From assembly GCA_001247695.2 (NCBI GenBank), contig LGRX02035258.1:99409-163408 (forward strand): a stretch of 64,000 nucleotides of DNA, written 5' to 3'. The position numbers and the translations under genes are program-made. The notes beneath the pieces were generated by a model. The model was not told where the DNA came from. It was given only the letters and a program-made list of their open reading frames with translations, and did no database searches. The stretch is from Cymbomonas tetramitiformis (taxonomy: Eukaryota; Chlorophyta; Pyramimonadophyceae; Pyramimonadales; Pyramimonadaceae). Shown here piece after piece: positions 36,187-44,553 of the stretch; positions within the stretch are counted from its first letter, which is position 1, and each line of letters begins with the position of its first letter.

Positions 36187-36711
36187 ATGGCTAGTGTGTA
36201 TGCTCGTGAGATTGCACAAGAGATCCGTGAACATCCTATGTTCGACAAGAATGATGAGACCCGATTCATTGCAGGGTACATCTATGAGATGATCATGGGG
36301 GACCGTGCGGTTTCAGAAAGTGTATGGGAAAAAGTCTTGAGTCTACTGTATGAACAACAACCTGTGAATCTTCTCTATGATCTACCTGAAGAGTGTCAAC
36401 ATCTTATCTACAAACACATCTTTCTCACGGAGTGTCTGACCCCACTGGTGGAAGAAGGGTATGATTTACAGACAGGTCCAATAATGGAACGTGCTCTCGA
36501 GATCGGGGAGTTTTGGAGAGGCAGAAGTGGTAGACGGTTCATCAGCACAATCAAAGCAGCAACCGACTTCTACAATAAATCGACTGCCGATATCAGACTT
36601 CAAAACTACATATTCGACTATACGGGAGATCATATGGACGAGCCATGGTTTCCAACGGACACGGAAGGTCAGTCTCCATCGTATTGGAGGCTAGTGAAGA
36701 AGTATTGTTAG
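36187..36711 (+). CDS. F-box-like protein with conserved N-terminal domain
   Basis: A 174-residue protein. Residues 1-58 (opening ASVYAREIAQEIREHPMFDK) are nearly identical to those of the gene at 36903. Then comes VNLLYDLPEECQHLIYKHIF, an F-box-like element, followed by a variable part with FYNKSTADIRLQNYIFD and EPWFP. The shared head with divergent tails suggests a family of substrate-receptor-like proteins that recruit the same host partner. Promoter block upstream, TTGTAAATA after the stop. Confidence 0.6.
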   Translation: MASVYAREIAQEIREHPMFDKNDETRFIAGYIYEMIMGDRAVSESVWEKVLSLLYEQQPVNLLYDLPEECQHLIYKHIFLTECLTPLVEEGYDLQTGPIMERALEIGEFWRGRSGRRFISTIKAATDFYNKSTADIRLQNYIFDYTGDHMDEPWFPTDTEGQSPSYWRLVKKYC

Positions 36712-36813
36712 TGTACATATGTAGGACCATTGTAAATACCATTTTTTAAAAACACAAGTGTCATTAGAAATCTACTTAAAGACCGTAAGGACCGTAAAGA
36801 AATTCTTTAAGTA

Positions 36814-36853
36814 ATCCATATAAAGACTACTTTTACGTAGGGTATACGAAGAG
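36814..36853 (+). promoter_or_regulatory. conserved promoter-like block (copy 4)
   Basis: ATCCATATAAAGACTAC, TTTTACGTAGGGTATACGAA and then GAGTACAAACAACAC, about 50 bases before the ATG at 36903. A partial second copy (AATCTACTTAAAGACC) lies at 36769-36784. Confidence 0.6.
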
Positions 36854-36902
36854 TACAAACAACACTAACACTTATACAAAAGACTACCAAAGCAATCAAA
36901 CA

Positions 36903-37424
36903 ATGGCTTGTGTATATGCTCGTGAGATTGCTCAAGAGATCCGTGAACATCCTATGTTTGACAAGAATGATGAGACCCGATTCATTGCAGTGTACATCTA
37001 TGAGATGATCATGGGGGACCGTGATGTGTCTGAAAGTGTGTGGGAAAAAGTCTTGAGTCTTCTCTTTGAGGAACAACCAGTCAATCTGGTATACGATCTT
37101 CCGGAGGAGTGTCAAGCGATGATAAATAAAATGTTATACAAAAAGAATGTGGTGGAGAAGATACCGAAGGACCACAAGTTCAACCATGGACCATTGATTG
37201 AACGATACTTGAACTTGAAGTGTCAGCGAGTGGGCCCGAGGTACGGACACACCATACGGTACCCGGAACATGAAGAGAACTATATGGAACGTATGCGAGA
37301 ACTGATCAAGACCCTGTTCTATACCGATACGACTAGACAGATTAAGAAGACTCGAAAGAGGGCCCGAACGAATCGTGCGGGAGCATGCAGGTCTCTGAGA
37401 TATGGACCACCATGTGAAGTGTAA
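36903..37424 (+). CDS. F-box-like protein, tandem paralogue
   Basis: A 173-residue protein sharing its first 75 residues with the gene at 36187 (REIAQEIREHPMFDKNDETR; VNLVYDLPEECQAMINKML). The C-terminal half differs and is highly basic (KKTRKRARTNRAGACRS), so it may bind nucleic acid. The start and upstream leader are also duplicated, showing a recent whole-gene duplication followed by replacement or divergence of the tail. Confidence 0.6.
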   Translation: MACVYAREIAQEIREHPMFDKNDETRFIAVYIYEMIMGDRDVSESVWEKVLSLLFEEQPVNLVYDLPEECQAMINKMLYKKNVVEKIPKDHKFNHGPLIERYLNLKCQRVGPRYGHTIRYPEHEENYMERMRELIKTLFYTDTTRQIKKTRKRARTNRAGACRSLRYGPPCEV

Positions 37425-37514
37425 AAAGACTTTGTAAATAAAAAAATAGGGAATGTAAATATTAGGTTGTATATCAGGTATAAAAAAAAAGTGCACAAAA
37501 AAAAAAGTGTAACC

Positions 37515-37586
37515 ACTCTCATAGCTTAATTGGTAAAGCAGACTATCAAACGATAGTCCGATGTGGGTTCAACTCCCACTGAGAGT
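37515..37586 (+). tRNA. tRNA-like gene with abnormal anticodon arm (copy 1)
   Basis: The acceptor stem ACTCTCA/TGAGAGT, D arm GCTTAATTGGTAAAGC and T arm GTGGGTTCAACTCCCAC are all intact and correctly spaced. The expected 17-base anticodon arm is instead an 18-base perfect inverted repeat, GACTATCAAACGATAGTC, giving a 6-base (or 8-base) loop, so no anticodon can be assigned in the standard register. It may be a decayed tRNA, a mimic, or have an unusual loop. Confidence 0.6.
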
Positions 37587-38136
37587 ATACAACCGCCTTT
37601 TTCCAACCGCCTCTCAATCGCGACGGAAACAATCTCTGATTGTTTCTAATCCCGACACGCTCAGTTAGTCCGATATGCATGAATAATAAGTAAAGTTTCT
37701 TTTCAAAATAAAAAAGAATGATTGAATGTTATTATCAATTGGGTCACCGGGTTAGCATACCATCGAACTTCTGTAGTCTGATCTTTGAATCCATTTGAAA
37801 TCAATAACATCGAAAGTTTCTTTTCAAAATCAAAAAGAAACTCTTGATAATATTCATTAGTCCTTCAGTAGTCGTTCAGTCGCCGTACCTTTAACCGGGT
37901 TAGCATACCATCGAACTTCTGTAGTCTGATCTTTGAATCTATTTGAAAATCAATAATAAGTAAAGTTTCTTTTCAAAATCAAAAAGAATGATGGAATGTT
38001 ATTATTAACTGGGTCGCCGTACCGATGATGATGAATAAAACGATTACCGTATGATCATTAAATATTCGTTGATTCGGTAATGCCAATCCGTGATATGATG
38101 ATATGACGTTGTACTACTTTTTAAGTCTTTGTAATA
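37587..38136. repeat. intergenic direct repeats
   Basis: A stretch of about 650 bases without a gene. TAAAGTTTCTTTTCAAAAT or a close variant recurs near 37690, 37813 and 37969. A longer unit starting CCGGGTTAGCATACCATCGA recurs near 37747 and 37897, continuing through TCTGTAGTCTGATCTTTGAA. ATGTTATTAT and GGGTC(A/G)CCG elements flank the units. Between the two tRNA-like genes; nothing coding is seen. Confidence 0.7.
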
Positions 38137-38174
38137 ATCCACATAAAGACTACTTTTACGTAGGGTATAAGAAG
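38137..38174 (+). promoter_or_regulatory. conserved promoter-like block (copy 5)
   Basis: ATCCACATAAAGACTAC, TTTTACGTAGGGTATAAGAA, then GAAACAACAAC, about 70 bases before the ATG at 38245. It is almost identical to copy 4. Confidence 0.6.
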
Positions 38175-38244
38175 AAACAACAACTTACTTTCAACTCATA
38201 CAATCGATACTTTCTTTTCAAAGTCTTTATACTAACAACGAAGT

Positions 38245-38907
38245 ATGGCGATTATTGAATGTATTATGTATATCGATGATGAACTTCGCACTGTAGACAT
38301 TGGTCTGTGGGAAGACGACATTGGTACACCTTGTATATTTGTTATGAATGACGACCATGAATACCTTTCTTGTCATGAAGATGGTAAACATGTGTTTTGG
38401 AATGAGATTCTGGATGAGAAAGCATGGACGTGGGAGATGTGGTATCCTGAAGTGTGTGATGATAAGATTTTCTTAAAGTCATATCACGATACATATATAG
38501 TTGTTCATGATGAAAACCGTGAATTGTGGCAGACTGATGAACGGAGTAATGTGTATTTGGAAGATTTAGATATTGAATCTTTTGAAATAATGATGAAAGG
38601 TGAACAGAGTAATAACGCATATGATCGATTTGTAAAAGAAACTTTTGAAAAGAAGGAGAAGTGTGAAAAGAAGGAGAAGAAGTCTGATGATGAGAAACCC
38701 AAGAGGACCATTGACCCCGAAGTTCAGAAGAAGGCTGCGATCGCCAGAAAGCTAAAGTCTTACCTTGAGTCTGAGTGTAAGAGTGAGTTTGATGGATTGA
38801 AAGGTAAAGAGAAGACTGCAAAGAAGACTGAACTCTACCGAAAACATAAAAAAGAGAACAGTGATCTTTACAAGAAGTTGTACAAGAAAGCTGAGAAAGA
38901 AGTATAA
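38245..38907 (+). CDS. fascin-like beta-trefoil protein with charged C-terminal tail
   Basis: A 220-residue protein. The N-terminal 120 residues have the fascin/beta-trefoil look: HEYLSCHEDGKHVFWN, EKAWTWEMW, KIFLKSYHDTYIVVHDENR. The tail after residue 140 is very rich in Lys/Glu (KKEKCEKKEKKSDDEK) and ends in a coiled-coil-like region. Beta-trefoil folds bind actin, sugars or proteins. TTGTAAATA follows the stop immediately. Promoter block upstream. Role unknown. Confidence 0.5.
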   Translation: MAIIECIMYIDDELRTVDIGLWEDDIGTPCIFVMNDDHEYLSCHEDGKHVFWNEILDEKAWTWEMWYPEVCDDKIFLKSYHDTYIVVHDENRELWQTDERSNVYLEDLDIESFEIMMKGEQSNNAYDRFVKETFEKKEKCEKKEKKSDDEKPKRTIDPEVQKKAAIARKLKSYLESECKSEFDGLKGKEKTAKKTELYRKHKKENSDLYKKLYKKAEKEV

Positions 38908-39049
38908 GTTGTAAATATATCAGATGTAAATAACAGAAGAGTTTGTAAATATTTGTACAGATAAAAAAAAATGGTAACAACGGGCAACAATCTATGATTG
39001 TCGCTTTTCTTTGATTGTTACTGACAAAAAAAACAAAAAAAACTTAACT

Positions 39050-39120
39050 ACTCTCATAGCTTAATTGGTAAAGCGTTTGTCATATGACAATCAGATGTGG
39101 GTTCAACTCCCACTGAGAGT
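39050..39120 (+). tRNA. tRNA-like gene with abnormal anticodon arm (copy 2)
   Basis: Acceptor, D and T arms are identical to copy 1 at 37515. The anticodon region contains the perfect palindrome TTGTCATATGACAA (39077-39090) in place of a 5-bp stem with 7-base loop. In the standard register the stem does not pair. The PLV-type polymerase frame begins directly at its 3' end. Confidence 0.6.
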
Positions 39121-39143
39121 ATATCAAACTTTTTCTGAAGTTA

Positions 39144-41652
39144 GTGGGTTGGGTGTTATCAGACAATTTGGTTGAGGGATTTGAACATTATGACATGCAA
39201 TCCTTTTTAGAATTTCTATTTAGTGAAAAGCATAAAGGATACACCTTTGTTGCTCACAATGGCAAAGCGTACGATTTTTTGCTGATTTTTGAAGCATTAT
39301 TAGTAATGCATAAATTTGATGATAAGAAAAAAATGCCAGAAATTATTAGAGTTGGAAACAAAATAATGAAATTGACTTATTTAGGAGTCACACTAATTGA
39401 CTCGATAAACCATTTTAGTTGTGGTCTTGCAAAGTTACCCAAAACTTGGGGTTTGGAAAATGATGTCGAAAAAGGATACTATCCTCATTTATTCAACAAA
39501 AAAGAAAATTGGAATTATACCGGGAAAATACCTAATAGACACCATTTTTGTCCGGAAAATATGAAATGTGAAGATAAAGAAAAATTCGATATTTGGTATA
39601 ATGAAAAATGTGATGACAAAAATTTTGTTTGGAACAATAAAAATGAATTACGAAAGTATTGTTCAAACGATGTTTTGATACTTCGAAAATCATGTTTAGA
39701 ATATCGTAGTGTATTGTTGGAAGCATGTGAAACCGACCCTTTCAACTTTATGACCATTGCATCGACTGCCCAACATATTCATCGAAAAGACATTATGCCT
39801 AAAAAAAGCATTGGATATTATAGAATTAAGAAACAAAGTAAAGTGTGTGCTGAATGGATCAATTATTTGGAACATTCTAAAGGTATCAAAATAATTAGAG
39901 AATATAAAATTCCAAAAACAAACTTCATAGCGGACGGTTATTGCGAAGAAACAAATGAAATATTCGAATTTAATGGTGATCGATTTCATGGAAATCCTGC
40001 AATTTACAACCCCAATCAAAAAGCAAATGTATCAAGAGACTCTAGTATTACTTTTGGAGATTTAGATAGAAAAACGAAAGAAAAAAAAACAAATAATACA
40101 AAATTTAGGATATATTGTTGAAGATATATATGGGTGTGGTTGGAATACATTAAAGAAAATAGAAAAATCAGTAATTGACTTTATGAAAACTTACAAACCT
40201 GATCTTGTAATTAGAGATGCATTTTTTGGAGGTAGAACAAACCCTGAACAATTATATTGGAAAAAGAAATTTGGTGAAACATTGAGATATCTAGATTTTA
40301 CTAGTTTATACCCTTGGGTTATGAAGTATTGCGAGTATCCTATCGGTTTTGACGAGCAATTTAAAAATGTTTCGGTTAAAGAATATCTATCGAGGTATAA
40401 AAATCAAACTGAAAAGTTTTTTGGTGTTATTTATTGTAAAGTTAAACCTCCAAAAGACCTACAATTTCCGGTGTTACCATGTAGAGACAATGGTAAATTG
40501 AAATTTACTTTACATGAACAAGAAGGTACTTTCTCAACAATTGAAGTTGACAAAGCAATCGATATGGGATATGAATTATTGGAAATTTATGAAATTAGAC
40601 ATTGGAAAGAGCGTAGCACAAAATTGTTTGCACCTTATGTAAACAAGTTTTTGAAAATCAAACAAGAAGCAAGTGGATACCCTGAATGGGTTAAAACTGA
40701 AATGGATAAAGATAAGTACATCCAACAATATTTTGAAAAAGAAGGTATTCTTTTGAACAAATCTCAAATCAAGAAAAATCCAGGAAAGCGAGCGGTGGCA
40801 AAGCTTTACTTGTGTGCGCTCTGGGGCAAATGGGTACAACAATTGAACAAGATGAAAACTAAAATTATAAATGAACCAAGCGACTTTTATGCAATGGTGT
40901 TTGACGAAGAATATGAAATGAATTATGAATTTGCCGGTATAGAAGGAAATGAGAAATGTATTATGAATTATCGATTCAAAGATGAATATTTTGAGGGTCC
41001 GGACAAATGTTCAACAAGTGAAATCATAGGGGTATTTACAACGGCGTATGCTAGGCTAAAGTTGTATGATTTGTGCGAAAAGGTTGGGTTTGATAATGTG
41101 CTATATACCGATACCGACTCGTGTATTTACATTGAAAAAGAAGGTGTTAATGAGCATATTTACAAAAATGAATTAGGTGACTTTTTGGGCGAATTAACTA
41201 ATGAACTTTATGATGATAAAAGAAACATTATAAAAGAATGTACTGAATATGCAGCGACCGGACCAAAAAGCTACACCCTACAATTTTCAAATGCTGAGCC
41301 TCTTACCAAAAGTAAAGGATTCTATTTGTCACATCAAAACAGTAAAATTATCAATCATAAATCAATGGTATGTATGGTTAAGAATTTGACTGATAAAATT
41401 GATGGTAAATATGCTGAGTTGACATATAAGGTAATTAGAAAACGGAAAAGAAATAACAAACAAGAAGTATTATGTCCACAAGGGTTAGAAACAAGAGTTG
41501 AAAGTAAAGTATATGCTAAAGGTTGGACTAAAAATTTAAAAGGTAATTTGGACGAACTTCACCCTGAGTTTGAAGAGATACAAGAACAATTAGAAGAAGT
41601 TGATAAAATAAATCCATATCAATTACGACCTGAAGGATATAACTTATCTTAA
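39144..41652 (+). CDS. protein-primed family B DNA polymerase, 5'-truncated and frameshifted (copy A)
   Basis: The first frame (39144-40121, GTG or no true start) has TFVAHNGKAYDFLLI (exonuclease motif II) and YCSNDVLILR (motif III), but the exonuclease I DxE motif is missing, so the N-terminus is lost. The second frame (to 41652) has FFGGRTNPE, YLDFTSLYP (motif A), KLYLCALWGKW (motif B) and YTDTDS (motif C), followed by GPKSYTL. This is the DNA_pol_B_2 type used by Polinton-like viruses. The frames change at a run of nine A (40081-40089). The open frame begins right after the tRNA-like gene, marking the element border. Confidence 0.85.
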
Positions 41653-42801
41653 ATCAATTTCTAAATCATCATCTTTATTGTTTTTATTTTGACTACGAGT
41701 TCTTTTAGATAATCTATTTGAAGCTGAAACACCTTCGCGTTTATTTTTTCTTTCTTTTTTATTTTGTTTTGTTACTAATTCTTTTACGGTAGCTTCATCT
41801 TTATTTTTACTTTGATTTGAAACATTACCTTTCACTTCGAGCAATTCTCTTGGTTTATATTTTCTAGCTAAAGTTTCGTTGTTGTCTTCTATTACATAAG
41901 ACAAGCCTTCCATTTTTTTAACTTTATAAATTCTAGTTGACCATCGTTGAGTTTCTTTATCAAAAGTTTTAGTTTTAATTTTAATTCTAACTTTGTCTCC
42001 AGGTTTAATATCAATTTTAGAAAGTAGTTTTGTTAATATATTTCTTTTTAATAAAATATTTCTTAATACTCTATCTTCATTCATATCATTTGGTGCAGAC
42101 TTATCTATATTTCCTACATTTTTCGTTTCATTATAATTATTTACAATAGTATCTAATTTATTTATCCAATTGACGGTATCTTGACTTTTAAAATAAAGTT
42201 CTAATTTATATTTTAATGTTCTGTTAAATCTCTCAATCATACCCATTGTACTATGGTCTTCGGGTTCGTTCAAATAATGTTCAATATTGTTATCTTCCAA
42301 AAGTTTCTTCATAGCTTTATTCACAAATTCACTACCGTTGTCCGTTGTTAATACATTCATTTTGGAATCCTTAATCAATTTTCTCATTGCGGGAATGACA
42401 CCTTCGGCTGCCTCTATATTTTTATTGTTTTTATCTTTTATAGTTTTTGATTTTAACCCATAAGCATATGCTTTCCGCGTGTTTATATTTATTCCCGTTA
42501 ATATCACTGCATAATTTTTATTTTGTTTTTTAAATTTTGGATTAAATGCTAAGTCTGCCTGAATATAATTTTTGTTTGGATCTTTACCATAAATTGGAAA
42601 TAATTCTTTTTTATTTATTTTCTTTTTTTGAGAAAAAGTTTCATTAACTTCAGTCTTTTCGACAGCCTCTTTTACTTGTTTCTGTGTAACTTTATATCCT
42701 TTTGCTTTTAATTTTGATGTGAATGAACTTATATTTGATAAGCCTATTTCAGGGTCTAAATAGAAATCTTGTATTTGTTTCTCGGTGATTGATTTACTCA
42801 T
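41644..42801 (-). CDS. retrovirus-type (rve) DD35E integrase
   Basis: A 385-residue protein. The catalytic triad is visible as D83 (QADLAF), D154 (TTDNGSEF) and E190 (MIERFNRT), with 35 residues between the last two, the DD35E pattern of retroviral and Polinton integrases. The C-terminal part has a basic SH3-like stretch (GDKVRIKIKTKTF ... YVIEDNNE). Residues 20-60 resemble a helix-turn-helix. It would insert the element's DNA. It overlaps the polymerase copy A by nine bases tail to tail. Confidence 0.9.
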   Translation of the reverse strand: MSKSITEKQIQDFYLDPEIGLSNISSFTSKLKAKGYKVTQKQVKEAVEKTEVNETFSQKKKINKKELFPIYGKDPNKNYIQADLAFNPKFKKQNKNYAVILTGININTRKAYAYGLKSKTIKDKNNKNIEAAEGVIPAMRKLIKDSKMNVLTTDNGSEFVNKAMKKLLEDNNIEHYLNEPEDHSTMGMIERFNRTLKYKLELYFKSQDTVNWINKLDTIVNNYNETKNVGNIDKSAPNDMNEDRVLRNILLKRNILTKLLSKIDIKPGDKVRIKIKTKTFDKETQRWSTRIYKVKKMEGLSYVIEDNNETLARKYKPRELLEVKGNVSNQSKNKDEATVKELVTKQNKKERKNKREGVSASNRLSKRTRSQNKNNKDDDLEIDLR

Positions 42802-42812
42802 TTATCTCTTTA

Positions 42813-43430
42813 TTATATATCATCAGTGAATAAAAATATTTTTTCATTTGTATCATTGTTTCTATCTAAAAGCATTTGATCAATTTTATATGAAATACCA
42901 TACATTTTATTCATAATATAAAATCCAGGAATTCTAATAATAGATTGTATTTTTGTATTCATTGTGTTCTCTTTTGTAATTTCTATTTCTTCTCCAGATG
43001 TTTTATTATATAAATTTGAGTCCCCATTGTCTAATTGACATTTAAATAAATTTGAATAATTTTGATTTTGATTTATTTTAATCGAACTATTAAAAAGTTC
43101 TTTCAAGTTTGAAAGTTTGAAAGTATCTTTGGAAAAATATTTTATTTGATTTTCATAAATATGATTGACAATTTTATCCTCTATAGCTAATATAATATTT
43201 TCCATATCTTCAACTAAATTAAACGAAATATTATACCGGTCACTACCTTCAAAGTTGTTAAGTCCAAATGGACAATGCATTTTTGGTGTTTCTAAGTATA
43301 ACGGCTTTTGATCATATTGAATACTTATAAACTTATATGGTTTACATTTACTTTTTATTTTTGTAAAATCAACATTTTCAATACTCAATTTTTCAATATC
43401 AAAATTATTATATTTAACTACCGAAATCAT
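42813..43430 (-). CDS. DUF5871-like viral protein
   Basis: A 205-residue protein with FISIQYDQKPLYLETPKMHC followed by PFGLNNF and YNISFNL. The P-L-x-L-x-T-P-x-M-x-x-P-F-G-L block is a hallmark I associate with a protein family shared by PLVs, virophages and mimivirus relatives (DUF5871-like). A role in DNA binding has been suggested for similar folds, but I cannot confirm it. It lies 11 bases before the integrase start on the same strand. Confidence 0.5.
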   Translation of the reverse strand: MISVVKYNNFDIEKLSIENVDFTKIKSKCKPYKFISIQYDQKPLYLETPKMHCPFGLNNFEGSDRYNISFNLVEDMENIILAIEDKIVNHIYENQIKYFSKDTFKLSNLKELFNSSIKINQNQNYSNLFKCQLDNGDSNLYNKTSGEEIEITKENTMNTKIQSIIRIPGFYIMNKMYGISYKIDQMLLDRNNDTNEKIFLFTDDI

Positions 43431-43516
43431 TTTATTAAATTAAGTTATAATATTTATTTTTTAAGTTAGTTTATGTTTTTAACTTTAAGACACCGACTTA
43501 TATGATTATAACAATA

Positions 43517-43987
43517 ATGGCTAATCTACTTGAAATTAATAAAAACTTACCTTGCCTTACCTTATCTTACCTTATTGATATGCAAGAAGTACTGCAAGCA
43601 GAAATTTACAAGAGAAAGCATAAATTGGCAATGAAATATGTGTTTGAGGAAATTATTGACCCAAAATTGCCGTTCCGTTTAAGAGAAAAATGTTATTGTA
43701 ATTTAAGTTTTGATGTAAGATGTACTTGTTGGATTGATGATGTAACATTTGATAATTGTCCAGTAAAGGTAGAAACGATTTACTTTGTAATAAAGAATGA
43801 CCACGAAGAAACCGCAAAATTTGAAAAATCTCGAAACATTAATATTATCAAAAGTGAAACAATTAAAAAATACAGATTAAAAAAACACGAGTGGGAAAAA
43901 ATTGTAAGACTGTATAATGAAAAAGAATTTGACAGTGATGCAAGTGATAGTGATGCAAGTGATAGTGATGCAAGTGATAGTGATTAA
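43517..43987 (+). CDS. hypothetical protein with SDASD repeat tail
   Basis: The frame begins at 43502 but the Met at 43517 (MANLLEINKNLPCL) is equally good. Of 156 residues, the middle has CYCNLSFDVRCTCWIDDVTF, a Cys cluster, and PVKVETIYFVIK. The last 20 residues are an acidic repeat (SDASDSDASD), encoded by a 15-bp tandem repeat. No family is recognised. It is the first gene of a short plus-strand pair. Confidence 0.45.
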   Translation: MANLLEINKNLPCLTLSYLIDMQEVLQAEIYKRKHKLAMKYVFEEIIDPKLPFRLREKCYCNLSFDVRCTCWIDDVTFDNCPVKVETIYFVIKNDHEETAKFEKSRNINIIKSETIKKYRLKKHEWEKIVRLYNEKEFDSDASDSDASDSDASDSD

Positions 43988-44063
43988 AATACCAATATAT
44001 GTTCTAATCTATCATATTTATATTTACTTTTACGATAAATATTATATTATATATTATATTATT

Positions 44064-44261
44064 ATGGTAAGGGCAAATCAAACGCGAGTACAACGAAGAC
44101 GGAATAATAGAATTTACTGTGGGTACAAGGACCCACCACCTTCAGGTCGACCGTTTGGAAATAAAGTACAATGTAAGGCTATTGGTCAATTGAGACGTTT
44201 CGGTAGGATTTTAAGAGCGCCTCATCCTGCCGATAGACAACAAAATAGGCGAAATAGATAA
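44064..44261 (+). CDS. small basic protein, possible DNA-condensing core protein
   Basis: Sixty-five residues from the ATG at 44064: a highly basic peptide with TRVQRRRNNRIYCGYKDPP and a C-terminal RQQNRRNR. It has the size and charge of small virion DNA-binding proteins of adenovirus-like and Polinton-like viruses, but there is no sequence signature. The longer frame from 43917 is judged spurious because it runs through the previous gene's repeat. Confidence 0.4.
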   Translation: MVRANQTRVQRRRNNRIYCGYKDPPPSGRPFGNKVQCKAIGQLRRFGRILRAPHPADRQQNRRNR

Positions 44262-44553
44262 TTGAAAAGAAATTATAGGAAGTGAAATTTGATTTCAAAA
44301 TGTATTATATTTATATTTATTTCGCCGGAAAGCTCAACCGGATAATTCACCGGAAGCTCACCGGAAAATTGACACGTCATCCTAGGGTTTGGAGGATAGT
44401 AGAATGTTGTAGGGTTTGGGGATTGGATTTTACCCCAACCCTAGGGCGCAGCCCTAGGGTTTTTGTGGTGGGGGAAAATTCTGTCCGTAAACGCTACATC
44501 ATACTACTGTAATGCAGATTCGATGCTTTGACCTTTAACATTTATGGTGCATT
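44262..44553. other. non-coding junction with CCGGAA and CCCTAGGG repeats
   Basis: This 292-base gap holds four CCGG(A/T)A elements between 44323 and 44372 and three CCTAGGGTTT-like elements between 44390 and 44462, including GCAGCCCTAGGG. The GC content is higher than in the flanks. It separates inverted polymerase copies and looks like a recombination joint. No convincing gene is seen. Confidence 0.5.

Noticed and set aside
38342..38980. 212-residue minus-strand frame opposite the fascin-like gene
   Set aside because: It is a shadow of a gene with strong beta-trefoil features, a promoter block and a post-stop motif on the plus strand.
44282..44512. Short plus-strand frame in the junction
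   Set aside because: It spans CCGGAA and CCTAGGG repeats, lacks a convincing start and has no recognisable content.
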